The notes: generated by a model from the sequence alone, not told the origin. A DNA stretch of 46,107 bases from Candidatus Aalborgicola danicus (GCA_016703945.1 JADJBC010000025.1:1-46107), one strand, 5' to 3'. Counted from the stretch's first letter, positions 28,345 through 37,408 are shown. A program made the numbers and translations.

Positions 28345-30201
28345 ATGGCGCTTCTACAAATTTCCGAGCCCGGCCACGCGCCCAACCCTCACCAGCGCCG
28401 CATTGCCGTGGGCATCGACCTGGGCACCACGCACTCCCTGGTGGCATCCGTGCGCCATGGCGTGGCCGAATGCCTACCCGACAAAGATGGGCATGTAATC
28501 CTGCCCTCCGTGGTGCGTTATCTGGAGGATGGTGGTCGCCAGATCGGCTACCAGGCACAGGACGCCATCACCACCGATCCACAAAACACCATCGCCTCGG
28601 TCAAGCGCTTCATGGGCCGCAGTCTGGCCGATGTGGTCGGGGCGGAGAAGTTGCCATACCGCTTTGCCGACCATGCCGGCATGTTGGGCTTATTGACCGT
28701 CGCCGGTGAAAAGTCCCCGGTGGAGGTCAGCGCTGAAATCCTGGCCACACTGCGCTACCGCGCCGAAGACACCTTCAATGACGACTTGTATGGCGCCGTC
28801 ATCACCGTGCCAGCCTACTTTGACGATGCCCAACGCCAGGCTACCAAGGATGCAGCCAAGCTCGCCGGCATCAACGTGCTGCGCCTGATCAACGAACCCA
28901 CGGCTGCGGCCATCGCCTATGGCCTGGACAACGCCAGCGAAGGCATCTACGCCATTTACGACCTGGGCGGTGGTACCTTTGACATCTCTATCCTGCGGCT
29001 TACGCAAGGCGTATTCGAGGTGGTTGCCACCGGTGGAGACTCGGCCCTGGGAGGCGACGACTACGACCACGCGCTGGCCGACTGGGTGCTGGCGCAAACC
29101 GGCGCTGCGGCCGACAGTGCCATCGACAAGGCCGTCCTCAAGCATACAGCGCGCGCCTGCAAGGAGGCGCTATCTGCTACTGAATCCGTAGCGTTTCACG
29201 CAGTGTTGACGAGGGCTAGCATCGAATTTGATGTAAACCGGAGCCAGTTTGAGGCGGCCACTGCCCAGCTGACCGTCCGCACCATCGCCGCCGTGCGCAA
29301 GGCTCTGCGAGATGCCCGTCTGGCGCCACAGGACGTGCAGGGCGTGGTTATGGTCGGCGGCTCCACCCGCATGCCGCAGGTGCAGGCGGCGGTCGCCGAG
29401 TTCTTTGGCCGCGCGCCGCTGAACAACCTCAACCCGGATGAGGTGGTGGCTCTGGGAGCCTCGATTCAAGCCAACCAGTTGGCTGGCAACAACACGTCCG
29501 GCGACTTGCTGTTGCTGGACGTGATTCCGCTCTCCCTGGGCGTGGAAACCATGGGCGGTCTGGTGGAGCGCATCGTGCCACGCAACCAGACCATTCCCAC
29601 GGCCATGGCTCAAGATTTCACCACTTACAAGGACGGCCAGACCGCGCTGGCGCTGCACGTGGTGCAGGGCGAGCGCGATCTGGTCAAGGACTGCCGCAGC
29701 CTGGCGCGTTTTGAGCTGCGCGGCATCCCGCCCATGGCCGCTGGGGCCGCCCGCATCCGGGTCACGTTCACGGTTGATGCCGATGGCCTGCTAAACGTCT
29801 CTGCGCATGAGCAGGTCAGCGGCGTGCAGGCGGATATCAACGTCAAACCCTCCTACGGATTAGCCGACGACCAGATTGCCAAGATGTTGCAGGACAGCTT
29901 TGCCACGGCCGAGCAGGACATCCGCACCCGTGCAGTGGTGGAGGCTCAGGTCGATGCCGACCGCCTGCTGCTGGCCATCCACAGCGCACTGGACGCCGAT
30001 GCCGACTTGCTGGAGCTCCAAGAGCGCGCCGAGATCGACGCTGCCATGGCGGCCTTGGCCGATGGCAAAACCGGCACCGACGCCGCCAAGATCGAGGTGC
30101 TGAGCAAAGCACTGGCCCAAGCCACCGAATCCTTTGCCGCCCAGCGCATGAACCGGGGGATTGCCCACGCGCTGGCGGGAAAGAATATTGAAACTCTGTG
30201 A
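28345..30201 (+). CDS. hscA: Fe-S assembly Hsp70 chaperone HscA
   Basis: 618 aa, close to the 616-620 aa of the family. ATPase domain: GIDLGTTHSLVASV phosphate loop, IINEPTAAAIAYGL-like LINEPTAAAIAYGLD, DLGGGTFDISIL and VVMVGGSTRMPQVQ. Substrate-binding domain from about 385 (DVIPLSLGVETMGG), then a helical lid. It pulls on the IscU LPPVK motif to release the cluster. Residues about 283-298 (SVAFHAVLTRASIEFD) are encoded by DNA matching the left end of an interspersed repeat, with no clear length change. Confidence 0.95.
   Translation: MALLQISEPGHAPNPHQRRIAVGIDLGTTHSLVASVRHGVAECLPDKDGHVILPSVVRYLEDGGRQIGYQAQDAITTDPQNTIASVKRFMGRSLADVVGAEKLPYRFADHAGMLGLLTVAGEKSPVEVSAEILATLRYRAEDTFNDDLYGAVITVPAYFDDAQRQATKDAAKLAGINVLRLINEPTAAAIAYGLDNASEGIYAIYDLGGGTFDISILRLTQGVFEVVATGGDSALGGDDYDHALADWVLAQTGAAADSAIDKAVLKHTARACKEALSATESVAFHAVLTRASIEFDVNRSQFEAATAQLTVRTIAAVRKALRDARLAPQDVQGVVMVGGSTRMPQVQAAVAEFFGRAPLNNLNPDEVVALGASIQANQLAGNNTSGDLLLLDVIPLSLGVETMGGLVERIVPRNQTIPTAMAQDFTTYKDGQTALALHVVQGERDLVKDCRSLARFELRGIPPMAAGAARIRVTFTVDADGLLNVSAHEQVSGVQADINVKPSYGLADDQIAKMLQDSFATAEQDIRTRAVVEAQVDADRLLLAIHSALDADADLLELQERAEIDAAMAALADGKTGTDAAKIEVLSKALAQATESFAAQRMNRGIAHALAGKNIETL
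29191..29237 (+). repeat. Interspersed-repeat end inside hscA
   Basis: TTTCACGCA, then ACGAGGGCTAGCA, then AATTTGATG with AAA occur in the same order and spacing as in the left end of the 135-bp repeat at 40663-40710. The segment is read in frame in the ATPase domain. Confidence 0.55.
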
Positions 30202-30207
30202 ACTTGC

Positions 30208-30245
30208 GGGTCAGACCACTTTGCATAGCAAATGTGCTCTGACCC
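30208..30245. repeat. REP-like palindrome between hscA and fdx
   Basis: GGGTCAGA (30208-30215) pairs with TCTGACCC (30238-30245), and inside CACTTTGC pairs with GCAAATGTG with one bulge. The GGGTCAGA/TCTGACCC ends resemble repetitive extragenic palindromes mobilised by Y1 (RAYT) transposases in other betaproteobacteria. No such transposase lies in this window. It fills almost all of the hscA-fdx gap. Confidence 0.6.
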
Positions 30246-30256
30246 CAACCAATAAA

Positions 30257-30595
30257 ATGCCCATCATTAAAATCCTGCCCCACCCGGAATACTGCCCCCA
30301 GGGCGCCGAGATCACGGCCACGCCGGGCACTTCCATCTGCGAGGCGCTACTGGAAAACCACATCGCCATCGAGCACGCTTGTGACATGAGCTGCGCCTGC
30401 ACCACCTGCCACGTCGTTGTGCGCGAGGGTTTTGCGTCGCTCAACGAACTCGATGAAAATGAGGAAGACCTGCTAGACCGCGCCTGGGGCCTGGAGCCCA
30501 ACTCGCGCCTGAGTTGCCAGGCGTTCTTGGCGCAGAAGGACGTTGTCGTGGAAATTCCAAAATACTCCATCAACCACGCCAAAGAGAATCATTGA
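30257..30595 (+). CDS. fdx: ISC-type [2Fe-2S] ferredoxin
   Basis: 112 aa from ATG 30257. Adrenodoxin-like: the cluster cysteines are in EHACDMSCACTTCHV (C42, C48, C51) and RLSCQAF (C87). It supplies electrons to IscS/IscU during cluster assembly. It closes the isc operon, separated from hscA by a REP-like hairpin that might change the relative amount of its mRNA. Confidence 0.95.
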   Translation: MPIIKILPHPEYCPQGAEITATPGTSICEALLENHIAIEHACDMSCACTTCHVVVREGFASLNELDENEEDLLDRAWGLEPNSRLSCQAFLAQKDVVVEIPKYSINHAKENH

Positions 30596-30604
30596 GCTAG
30601 CCGT

Positions 30605-31315
30605 ATGCGTCAGATCTTTCTGGATACCGAAACCACCGGTTTCAACGCCAACTTGGCGGTAAATCCGGACCGCATGGTGGAAATTGGCTGCGTGGAGATG
30701 CTCAACCGCAAGCTCACCGGCAACAATCTACACATCTACGTGAACCCGGAGCGGGACAGTGACGAAGGCGCCCTGCGCGTACACGGCCTGACTACTGAGT
30801 TCTTGAGCGACAAGCCCAAGTTTGCGACCATTGCCCGGCAACTGCTGGACTTTGTGGCGGATGCCGAAATCATCATCCACAACGCGCCGTTTGACATTTC
30901 ATTCCTGGATGCAGAACTGGCACGTGCCGGCCACCAGCCGTTCAGGAAATATGTGGCCAGTGTGACCGACACTTTGGTTTTGGCCAAGGAGATGTTTCCC
31001 GGTAAGCGCAACAGCCTTGACGCCCTGTGCGACCGGCTGGAAGTCGACAACTCGGGGCGCACGCTGCACGGTGCTTTGCTCGATGCCGAGTTGCTGGCGG
31101 ATGTGTACATCAACATGACCCGCGGCCAGGATGCGCTGTTGATGGACGTGGATTCTCCCAGCGAAGGCGGGGTCAAGGCGGCGAAGATCGACCTGCGCGG
31201 ATGGGTGCTGCCAGTGTTGGCCGCCAATGTCCAGGAACTGGCCTCTCACGAAGAAATATTGGCGCAAATTGACAAATCCAGCGGCGGAAAAACGGTGTGG
31301 CGCAAAGCAGCTTGA
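30605..31315 (+). CDS. dnaQ: DNA polymerase III epsilon subunit (3'-5' exonuclease)
   Basis: 236 aa. DEDDh exonuclease: Exo I FLDTETTGFN, Exo II HNAPFDISFLD, Exo III HGALLDAELLADVYI with the catalytic His and Asp. It proofreads for the replicative polymerase. The C-terminal 50 residues, which bind the alpha subunit, are present. It follows fdx by 9 bases and is followed by tRNA-Val. Confidence 0.95.
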   Translation: MRQIFLDTETTGFNANLAVNPDRMVEIGCVEMLNRKLTGNNLHIYVNPERDSDEGALRVHGLTTEFLSDKPKFATIARQLLDFVADAEIIIHNAPFDISFLDAELARAGHQPFRKYVASVTDTLVLAKEMFPGKRNSLDALCDRLEVDNSGRTLHGALLDAELLADVYINMTRGQDALLMDVDSPSEGGVKAAKIDLRGWVLPVLAANVQELASHEEILAQIDKSSGGKTVWRKAA

Positions 31316-31324
31316 TGCTTCTTG

Positions 31325-31330
31325 TATAAT
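31325..31330 (+). promoter_or_regulatory. Probable -10 element of the tRNA-Val gene
   Basis: A perfect TATAAT lies 26 bases before the tRNA. No good -35 is found at 16-18 bases, so the start may depend on other contacts. Position and perfect match favour a real promoter. Confidence 0.45.
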
Positions 31331-31355
31331 AGAGGGCTTACTGAACACAGATTCA

Positions 31356-31430
31356 GGGCGGTTAGCTCAGGGGTAGAGCACTGCATTCACACTGCAGGGG
31401 TCACAAGTTCGAAACTTGTACTGCCCACCA
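31356..31430 (+). tRNA. tRNA-Val (anticodon CAC)
   Basis: 75 nt including an encoded CCA. Acceptor stem GGGCGGT pairs with ACTGCCC (one G-T pair). The anticodon arm CTGCA-TTCACAC-TGCAG gives anticodon CAC, reading GTG. The T arm has GTTCGAA in ACAAG-TTCGAAA-CTTGT. The D arm contains TAGCTC. All stems fit a canonical cloverleaf. Confidence 0.97.
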
Positions 31431-31435
31431 AACTT

Positions 31436-31473
31436 AAGCCTCTCAAGTCTTCGATTTGAGAGGCTTCACTTTT
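31436..31473 (+). terminator. Terminator after tRNA-Val
   Basis: AAGCCTCTCAA (31436-31446) pairs exactly with TTGAGAGGCTT (31456-31466), followed by CACTTTTGTTG, a short broken T tract. Five bases after the tRNA, this is the likely end of the transcript. Confidence 0.75.
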
Positions 31474-31532
31474 GTTGCTGTGCGTTTGGCACACAGTTGC
31501 GATCTGGTGCTTTCGCGAAATAGAATTGCCGA

Positions 31533-32129
31533 ATGTCGTCCAGATCTATCGATTGGGGAAAATTGCTGCAGCACCTCAGTTACAAGCCTTGTATAAGGAA
31601 GCCTGTTGAACCGTCCGCTGCAAGCAGTGTGTCGTTCCTGGTTTCCAGGTTTGCAATATTGGTCCTGACCGCCATTCAGTTTTTCCTCTGCACGGCCGCC
31701 TTGGCTGCGACGTTGGAGGATGGCGTGGCTGCACACGCTCGGGGTGAGTACGAGGTTGCACTTGGCATTTTTCTGCCATTAGCCAAACAAGACAATATGG
31801 CTGCTCAATACAACCTTGGGCAGATGTACCGCAAGGGGAACGGGACAGCCGTTGATTTTGCCGAGGCCGCACGTTGGTATCGCCTGGCAGCCGCGCAGGG
31901 CGATGCCCAGTCGCAATACAACCTTGGCGTCATGTACTACAACGCCCAGGGTGTGCCGCGAAACTTTGTTCTTTCGCACATGTGGCTCACATTGAGTGCG
32001 ACTTCTGGCGCGGAGAGTGCCGCGCGAAATCGGGCTCTACTCGCCAAGCAAATGACCCCGGAACAAATCAGTGAAGCGTTGCAGTTGGCCAGGAGCTGCC
32101 TGCAGCGGAACTTCAGCAATTGTGATTGA
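31533..32129 (+). CDS. Exported Sel1-like repeat protein
   Basis: 198 aa. A hydrophobic segment (RFAILVLTAIQFFLC) ending in AALAA near residue 59 looks like a signal peptide. An in-frame GTG at 31629 would give a more normal signal length, so the true start is uncertain. Residues about 60-165 hold two to three Sel1/TPR-like repeats (AAQYNLGQMYRKGNGTAVDF; SQYNLGVMYYNAQGVPRNF). Such solenoids act in protein contacts in the periplasm. Its relation to the exopolysaccharide genes that follow on the same strand is unknown. Confidence 0.8.
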   Translation: MSSRSIDWGKLLQHLSYKPCIRKPVEPSAASSVSFLVSRFAILVLTAIQFFLCTAALAATLEDGVAAHARGEYEVALGIFLPLAKQDNMAAQYNLGQMYRKGNGTAVDFAEAARWYRLAAAQGDAQSQYNLGVMYYNAQGVPRNFVLSHMWLTLSATSGAESAARNRALLAKQMTPEQISEALQLARSCLQRNFSNCD

Positions 32130-32251
32130 GATCCGTCTCGCTATTCAGGGCGTGAAACTCCTCCAATTCCAGAGTTTGTGTGAGGGATTGATGACGAGGG
32201 CTTGAAAGCCTTATCAAAAAAATGAAAGAATGCGTCGGATAACGGCAACGA

Positions 32252-32280
32252 TTGGCGCGTCAATCTGAATTTTGTATGAT
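32252..32280 (+). promoter_or_regulatory. Sigma-70-type promoter of the exopolysaccharide operon
   Basis: TTGGCG (32252-32257), a 17-base spacer and TATGAT (32275-32280) lie about 97 bases before the first gene of the operon. The remaining 32130-32376 gap contains a small GGCTT/AAGCC hairpin near 32197-32210, perhaps the end of the upstream transcript. Confidence 0.6.
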
Positions 32281-32376
32281 GTTGTTACAAGGGTTTCACC
32301 GTATTGATGCCAAAATACGCGGGTAATGGTGGTTCGCTCCTAGAGCGGGCTTTGTCAGTATTTTCAGGGAAGTTGT

Positions 32377-33657
32377 ATGAATCTCAAATATGTGTCCGTC
32401 TTCGTGGCCGCCGCCTCCACTTTGGCAGTGCCACTGGTGTTCGCGCAAACCCAAACCGGCGCACAGCCGGCCAGCGGTCCGGCTTATCAGCTCAGTGGCA
32501 CCTCAATATCGGGGAGCAATGGGTCTTCCGACATCATGCTGACTGCGCCGACTGGAGATGCTGCCCCTTACAAGACGGAAAGTGGTATCTACCTGTACCC
32601 CACCGTGTTTGTAGGCATGGGGTACAACGACAATTTGCAATCCAGCGCGACCAATCAGATTCAGTCAAACCTGATCACCGTTGCCCCCAAGCTGATCGCC
32701 GAGCTCAAACGCAAGGGGGATCGTTACACTGCCCTGGCATCGGTTAACAACACAAACTACACCAACAGTTCGCCCGATAACGCCACCAATTCGGAATTCA
32801 AGGTAGCGGGCGACAACTACTTCACATCGCGGGCCCGTGCCGCATGGTCACTGGGTCAGGTCCGATCTACAGACCCTCGCGGATCCAACAACAGGCCAAT
32901 TTCATCGGAACCGGATCGTTGGACTTCCAATAACGCCCAAGGTTTAATCGTCTACGGTGCGCCCGAGGCACAGGGTCGCATTGAAGTCGATTTGGGCAGC
33001 CAAAACAAGACCTACGACAACAACCGTGTCAACACTGCCATTAACGACGTTTCGACCAATTCGTTCGGATCCCGCCTGTTCTACCGCATCGGGACACGTT
33101 CCCTGGTTCTGGGTGAGTACCGCAATGCCAAGGCCGACTACGGGTCGGCTCTGTCCAAGGAAGACAATACCGATCAACGTTATTACGTTGGCTTGACTTG
33201 GGACGCTACAGCGGCCACCACTGGCATCGTCAAATTGGGCAAAATGACCAAAGACTTTGGCGCCGCAGGCCGTGATGGCTTCAATGGCGAAAGCTGGGAG
33301 GCGACCATTCGTTGGTCGCCGCTCACCTACAGTGTTGTCGACTTTGAAAGCAAGCGCTCCATTGCTGACGCCGCTGGGTTCGGTAACTACCAGCTGACCA
33401 GTGGCACCAATGTCACCTGGCAGCACAGATGGAACCAAACGCTCAGCACACGTGCCGGGGTGGGCCTGTTAAAAACTGACTTCGGTGGCACCAGCCGCAC
33501 GGACAACGCCACGAATTTTGGCCTTGCAGTCGACTATTCGCTATTGCGTTGGCTTAAAATTGGTATTGACTGGTCTCTCACAGACAATAGTTCCAGTGTG
33601 CCCACTTCAGCCTTCAAGCGCAACATCACGATGATGACCCTCAACGCATCCTTGTGA
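32377..33657 (+). CDS. Outer-membrane beta-barrel protein of an exopolysaccharide operon (EpsL-like)
   Basis: 426 aa. Signal peptide at 1-23 (ending PLVFA-QTQ). The rest alternates short polar turns and amphipathic strands, from YLYPTVFVGMGYNDNLQSS to MMTLNASL, ending in a hydrophobic residue as barrel proteins do. It resembles the BBP2-type proteins annotated EpsL in betaproteobacterial exopolysaccharide clusters. It may be the export pore partner of the Wza-like protein. It carries no catalytic motif. First gene behind a good promoter. Confidence 0.75.
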   Translation: MNLKYVSVFVAAASTLAVPLVFAQTQTGAQPASGPAYQLSGTSISGSNGSSDIMLTAPTGDAAPYKTESGIYLYPTVFVGMGYNDNLQSSATNQIQSNLITVAPKLIAELKRKGDRYTALASVNNTNYTNSSPDNATNSEFKVAGDNYFTSRARAAWSLGQVRSTDPRGSNNRPISSEPDRWTSNNAQGLIVYGAPEAQGRIEVDLGSQNKTYDNNRVNTAINDVSTNSFGSRLFYRIGTRSLVLGEYRNAKADYGSALSKEDNTDQRYYVGLTWDATAATTGIVKLGKMTKDFGAAGRDGFNGESWEATIRWSPLTYSVVDFESKRSIADAAGFGNYQLTSGTNVTWQHRWNQTLSTRAGVGLLKTDFGGTSRTDNATNFGLAVDYSLLRWLKIGIDWSLTDNSSSVPTSAFKRNITMMTLNASL

Positions 33658-33712
33658 TGCGCGGACAAACTGTCCTGGAGGGCATGAGTCCTCCAAGACC
33701 GGAAATAAAGCT

Positions 33713-34320
33713 ATGAATCGACCGTATTCACACCTGTTAGGAAAAAAATGCCTTCGTGGCATTTTTTCACTTTTCGCCGTCGCAATTGCTGCATTTTTCA
33801 CGTTGACCTCTCCGGCGCATGCGCAAGAGCCACTGCCCAAAGACGTTGCCTCGTTGTTGTCAACCTACAAACTCGCGGCCGGTGACGTCATCACCATCCG
33901 TGTTTTTGGTGAAGACGACCTCAGCCGCGAAAAAGTCAGGCTCACGGATGCGGGTACATTCCCTATCCAGTGCTCGGCGAGGTGCGCGCGCGCGGGCTAA
34001 CCATCGGCGAAATCGAAAAAAGCGTTACCGCTGGTTTGAGCGGGCGCTACCTTGTGAATCCCCGGGTTTCCATCACCATTGACGAGTATCGGCCTTTCTA
34101 CATCAATGGCATGGTTGAGCGTCCCGGCGGGTATCCGTTTCAACCGGGTCTTACTGTACTCAAGGCCAGCTCATTGGCTGGTGGCTTCAAAGAACGTGCT
34201 TCGTTCTCAAAAATTACCATCATCCGTGAGGGTGATCCTACTAATCGCCCACAAAAAGCGGAAGTCAACAGCCCGGTCAACCCTGGCGACACAGTGTTCA
34301 TCGAAGAATCATTCTTCTAA
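33713..34320 (+). CDS. Wza-like polysaccharide export lipoprotein/secretin, frameshifted
   Basis: A signal peptide (LFAVAIAAFFTLTSPAHA) precedes the Poly_export domain YKLAAGDVITIRVFGEDDLS, which breaks at DAGTFP. The match resumes in another frame as VLGEVRARGLTIGEIE and the SLBB part YINGMVERPGGYPFQPG. One base is missing near 33963: ttc-cc(n)-tat-cca-gtg would restore DAGTFPYPVLGEV and give about 202 aa. As read, the first frame stops at 34000. It would form the outer-membrane or periplasmic export channel with the Wzc-like protein next. A terminator-like hairpin lies in its first codons. Confidence 0.85.
33743..33767. terminator. Terminator-like hairpin inside the Wza-like signal-peptide codons
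   Basis: AAAAAATGCC pairs with GGCATTTTTT around the loop TTCGT, with an A tract before and a T tract after. It looks like a bidirectional intrinsic terminator, yet it lies 30 bases inside the coding region. It could attenuate transcription into the export and kinase genes. Confidence 0.65.
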
Positions 34321-34335
34321 ACACGCAATTCACCT

Positions 34336-36663
34336 ATGTCTGAACAAACGTCTGAACCAACCAAAGTTGCCCCTCATTTCGAGCAGCATCACTTTCTCCA
34401 CGATCCGGATGGCCAAGAGACCAGTCTTGACTTTGTCGAATACTGGCGCACGCTGCGCAAGTACAAGTGGGCCATCTTGGCCCTTGCGCTGGTCGTTGCG
34501 CTGGTTGCGGCCGTCGTAGCCTATTCAACTACGCCAATTTATGAGGCGAAAACCACCGTACTGATTGAGACCAGCAAACAAAAAGTGGTCAGCATTGAGG
34601 ACGTGTACTCGGGTATGGGTGCCAGCCGCGAATATTTTCAAACGCAAGTTGAAATCATCAAGTCGCGCGAAGTGGCCCTCAAGGCCATCGCCAAGCTCAA
34701 GCTGTATGACCATCCCGCTCATGACCCACGTGCGCCCAAAACAGGCATTGCCGCGTTCAAAGAGCAAATCGGCTTTGCTGTTGAGAAAGCCCCTGTTGAA
34801 TGGACTGAAAAAGCGCTCACTGAGGCTGTATTGGGCTCTTTGACCAGAGATCTGTCGATTGAGCCCATCCGTCTGAGCCAATTGGTGGTCATTCGTTTTC
34901 AATCAACCGATGCAGCGCTGGCAGCGCGCGTCACCGACACCATTGCCAACACGTATATTGAAAATGACCTGGATGCTCGGTACCAGATGACCCGCACGGC
35001 ATCGGTCTGGCTGCAAGAGCAACTCTCCGGTCTTAAGGACAAACTCAATCAATCCGAACAAGCCCTCCAGGGCTACCGCGACAAGCAGGGCCTGGTCACC
35101 ATGTCTAAAGACTCGCAAGGCGGCTCGGGCCAGCAAATGGAGCAGCTGCAGTCTCGGCTGATCGAGGCCCGCACCCGCCGTGCCGAAGTTGAGGCAACCT
35201 ATAACATTATCAAGCAAGCATCCAAGGGTGGTGACCTGACCTCACAACCCGCCGTTTTGAACAGTGCGCAGGTGACCGACGCCAAACGCCAAACGACCGA
35301 GGCCGCGCGCAAGGTGGCCGAGGTATCCCAGCGCTACGGCAAAGAGCACCCCAAATACCTGCAAGCCGAATCCGACGCCAAATCTGCCAGTGAGAACTTG
35401 CAGCGGCAGATCGAGCTGGTCGTTGGTGGCATCACCAACGAATACGAGCGGGCCCGCAGCACAGAAAAAATGCTGGAGAGCGCATTGGCGTCAGCTCGTG
35501 GCGGCGTACAAAGTGTCAACCGCAAAGAGTTCGCACTGGGCCAATACGAACGCGAGGTCGAATCCAACAAGCAGATGTACGACATGTTCATCAAACGCGC
35601 CAAAGAGACCAATGTTGGCGGCGACTTGCAAACCACCGTGGCCCGGGTTGTCGACGTGGCTGCATTGCCGCGTACACCGATCAAGCCGAAAAAGTCAATG
35701 ATTGTCGGCGTGGCGTTTGTTGTGGGTTTGCTTGCGGGGGTCATGCTGGCCTTGTTGCTTGAGCTGCTGGACAACACCTTCAAGACCACGGAGGACGTCG
35801 AAAAACGTCTCAAGCAGCCCTTGCTGACCATCATGCCCAAACTGGACAAGAAGGACGCCGAGCGCAAGGTCAGTGGCCGCATTGTTATGGACCATCCCAA
35901 TGCCTTGTACTCTGAGGCCATTCGAACCGCCCGTACCGGCGTTTTGTTGTCGTCCGTTGACATGCCTTCGCGCACCATCGTTGTTACATCCAGTGTGCCC
36001 GGTGAAGGCAAATCCACGTTCTCCAGCAACCTGGCCATGGCCCACGCCCTGACCAAGAAGACACTCTTGGTGGATGCCGACATGCGCCGCCCCAGCATTG
36101 CCAAGTGTTACGCGCTGGACCCCAACGCTCCAGGCCTGTCCGAGCTGGTTGCTGGCACCGCCAAACTGAGTGATTGCATTCACCAGATCGAGGGCTCCAA
36201 GCTCATGGTGCTGACATCCGGCGTCATACCACCCAACCCCCTGGAGCTGTTGCACTCTGAGCGGTTTGCACGCACGCTCGAAGCGCTTGCCAAACACTTC
36301 GAGATTGTCATCATCGACACACCTCCGGTGGAGCTGGTCAGCGATGCTGCGGTCGTTGCCGCAAGGGCCAGTGGTGTCATCTTTGTAACCAAGGCGCACA
36401 GCACCCCTTACCCGCTGGCTCGCAAATCCCTGCAACGGCTGCGCCGTGCAGAGGCCCACATTATTGGTGTGGTACTCAATGCGCTGGACTTCAACAAGGC
36501 TGAAAAATACTACGGTGAATATTCAGGCTACGGCAAACACGGCTATGGCAACTACAGTTCCACGTATGGCGGCACCTATGGCAAGACCTATGGCGGCAAG
36601 GCAGCCAGCGCGCAAACACGCACCCCGGTGCCGGTGATCAATACCAGCGCCGAAGTTTCTTGA
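34336..36663 (+). CDS. wzc: Wzc-like polysaccharide co-polymerase and tyrosine autokinase
   Basis: 775 aa. Wzz domain at 30-130 with a membrane helix (WAILALALVVALVAAVVAYS), coiled coil about 210-400, GNVR-type region and second membrane helix (MIVGVAFVVGLLAGVMLALL, about 455-475). The cytoplasmic BY-kinase has Walker A SVPGEGKSTFSSN, Walker A' LLVDADMRRPS and Walker B VIIDTPPVELVSDA. The C-terminal tyrosine cluster (YYGEYSGYGKHGYGNYSSTY) is the autophosphorylation site. It sets chain length and drives export. The cognate phosphatase gene follows directly. Confidence 0.93.
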   Translation: MSEQTSEPTKVAPHFEQHHFLHDPDGQETSLDFVEYWRTLRKYKWAILALALVVALVAAVVAYSTTPIYEAKTTVLIETSKQKVVSIEDVYSGMGASREYFQTQVEIIKSREVALKAIAKLKLYDHPAHDPRAPKTGIAAFKEQIGFAVEKAPVEWTEKALTEAVLGSLTRDLSIEPIRLSQLVVIRFQSTDAALAARVTDTIANTYIENDLDARYQMTRTASVWLQEQLSGLKDKLNQSEQALQGYRDKQGLVTMSKDSQGGSGQQMEQLQSRLIEARTRRAEVEATYNIIKQASKGGDLTSQPAVLNSAQVTDAKRQTTEAARKVAEVSQRYGKEHPKYLQAESDAKSASENLQRQIELVVGGITNEYERARSTEKMLESALASARGGVQSVNRKEFALGQYEREVESNKQMYDMFIKRAKETNVGGDLQTTVARVVDVAALPRTPIKPKKSMIVGVAFVVGLLAGVMLALLLELLDNTFKTTEDVEKRLKQPLLTIMPKLDKKDAERKVSGRIVMDHPNALYSEAIRTARTGVLLSSVDMPSRTIVVTSSVPGEGKSTFSSNLAMAHALTKKTLLVDADMRRPSIAKCYALDPNAPGLSELVAGTAKLSDCIHQIEGSKLMVLTSGVIPPNPLELLHSERFARTLEALAKHFEIVIIDTPPVELVSDAAVVAARASGVIFVTKAHSTPYPLARKSLQRLRRAEAHIIGVVLNALDFNKAEKYYGEYSGYGKHGYGNYSSTYGGTYGKTYGGKAASAQTRTPVPVINTSAEVS

Positions 36664-36682
36664 GTGTGACCCCTGCCGTGCA

Positions 36683-37408
36683 ATGATTGATCTGCATTGC
36701 CATTTTTTGCCCGGAGTGGACGACGGCCCGGACACCCTGCAAGAAGCCCTAGCGCTGGCCAGGGTGGCGGTGGCCGATGGCATTACACACTCGGTGCTCA
36801 CCTCGCACGTGGACCCGGACCGCTATGACAACCAGCGCAGCAGCCTGGAAACAGCGCACGCTGAATTTAGCCAGCAACTGGCCAATGCGGGCATCGCGCT
36901 TCAAGTGCGTGTGGGCGGCGAGGTTCGGCTGTGTGCCGAGCTTATCGATCTCATCGCCCAGAACCAGGTGCCCTTTCTGGGTGAGGTGGACGGGTGGCGA
37001 ATCATGTTGATGGAGTTTCCGCACCAGATCATTCCCGCCGGCAGTGGCCGCTTCATCTACAGCTTGCTCAAACTCAAGATTCGTCCGCTCATAGCCCACC
37101 CTGAACGCAACAAGGCGGTCATGGCACAACCCGAAAAAATCGAAGAATTTACCGAAGCCGGTTGCTGGCTTCAGATCACTGCGGGTTCTTTGGCAGGTCG
37201 CTTCGGCCCGGTTGCCCAAAAGGTGGCATTCGGCTTGATTGAAGCCGGCAACTACTGTGTTGCCGCAACCGATGCCCACAACCTGAGCAGCCGCCCGCCC
37301 TTGCTGAGCGAAGGCAGGGATGTCTTGCGGACCCGCTACGGCGAAGCCGTCGCCAACAGCATGGTGCATGAAAGACCTGCTGAAATATTGGGCTTAACCT
37401 CCGTTTGA
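36683..37408 (+). CDS. CpsB/YwqE-type PHP tyrosine-protein phosphatase
   Basis: 241 aa. PHP metal motifs: MIDLHCHFLPGVDDGP at the start, SHVDPDRYD, EVRL, HPERN and ATDAHN. Manganese-dependent phosphatases of this kind remove phosphate from the tyrosine tail of Wzc-like kinases. It starts 20 bases after the kinase gene, as in CpsBCD/EpsABC systems. The stop overlaps the TTG of the next gene. Confidence 0.9.
   Translation: MIDLHCHFLPGVDDGPDTLQEALALARVAVADGITHSVLTSHVDPDRYDNQRSSLETAHAEFSQQLANAGIALQVRVGGEVRLCAELIDLIAQNQVPFLGEVDGWRIMLMEFPHQIIPAGSGRFIYSLLKLKIRPLIAHPERNKAVMAQPEKIEEFTEAGCWLQITAGSLAGRFGPVAQKVAFGLIEAGNYCVAATDAHNLSSRPPLLSEGRDVLRTRYGEAVANSMVHERPAEILGLTSV

Noticed and set aside
31269..31330. 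TTGACA at 31269 as the -35 of the tRNA promoter
   Set aside because: It lies 50 bases from TATAAT, far from the 16-18 bases needed; TTGATG at 31312 is too close.
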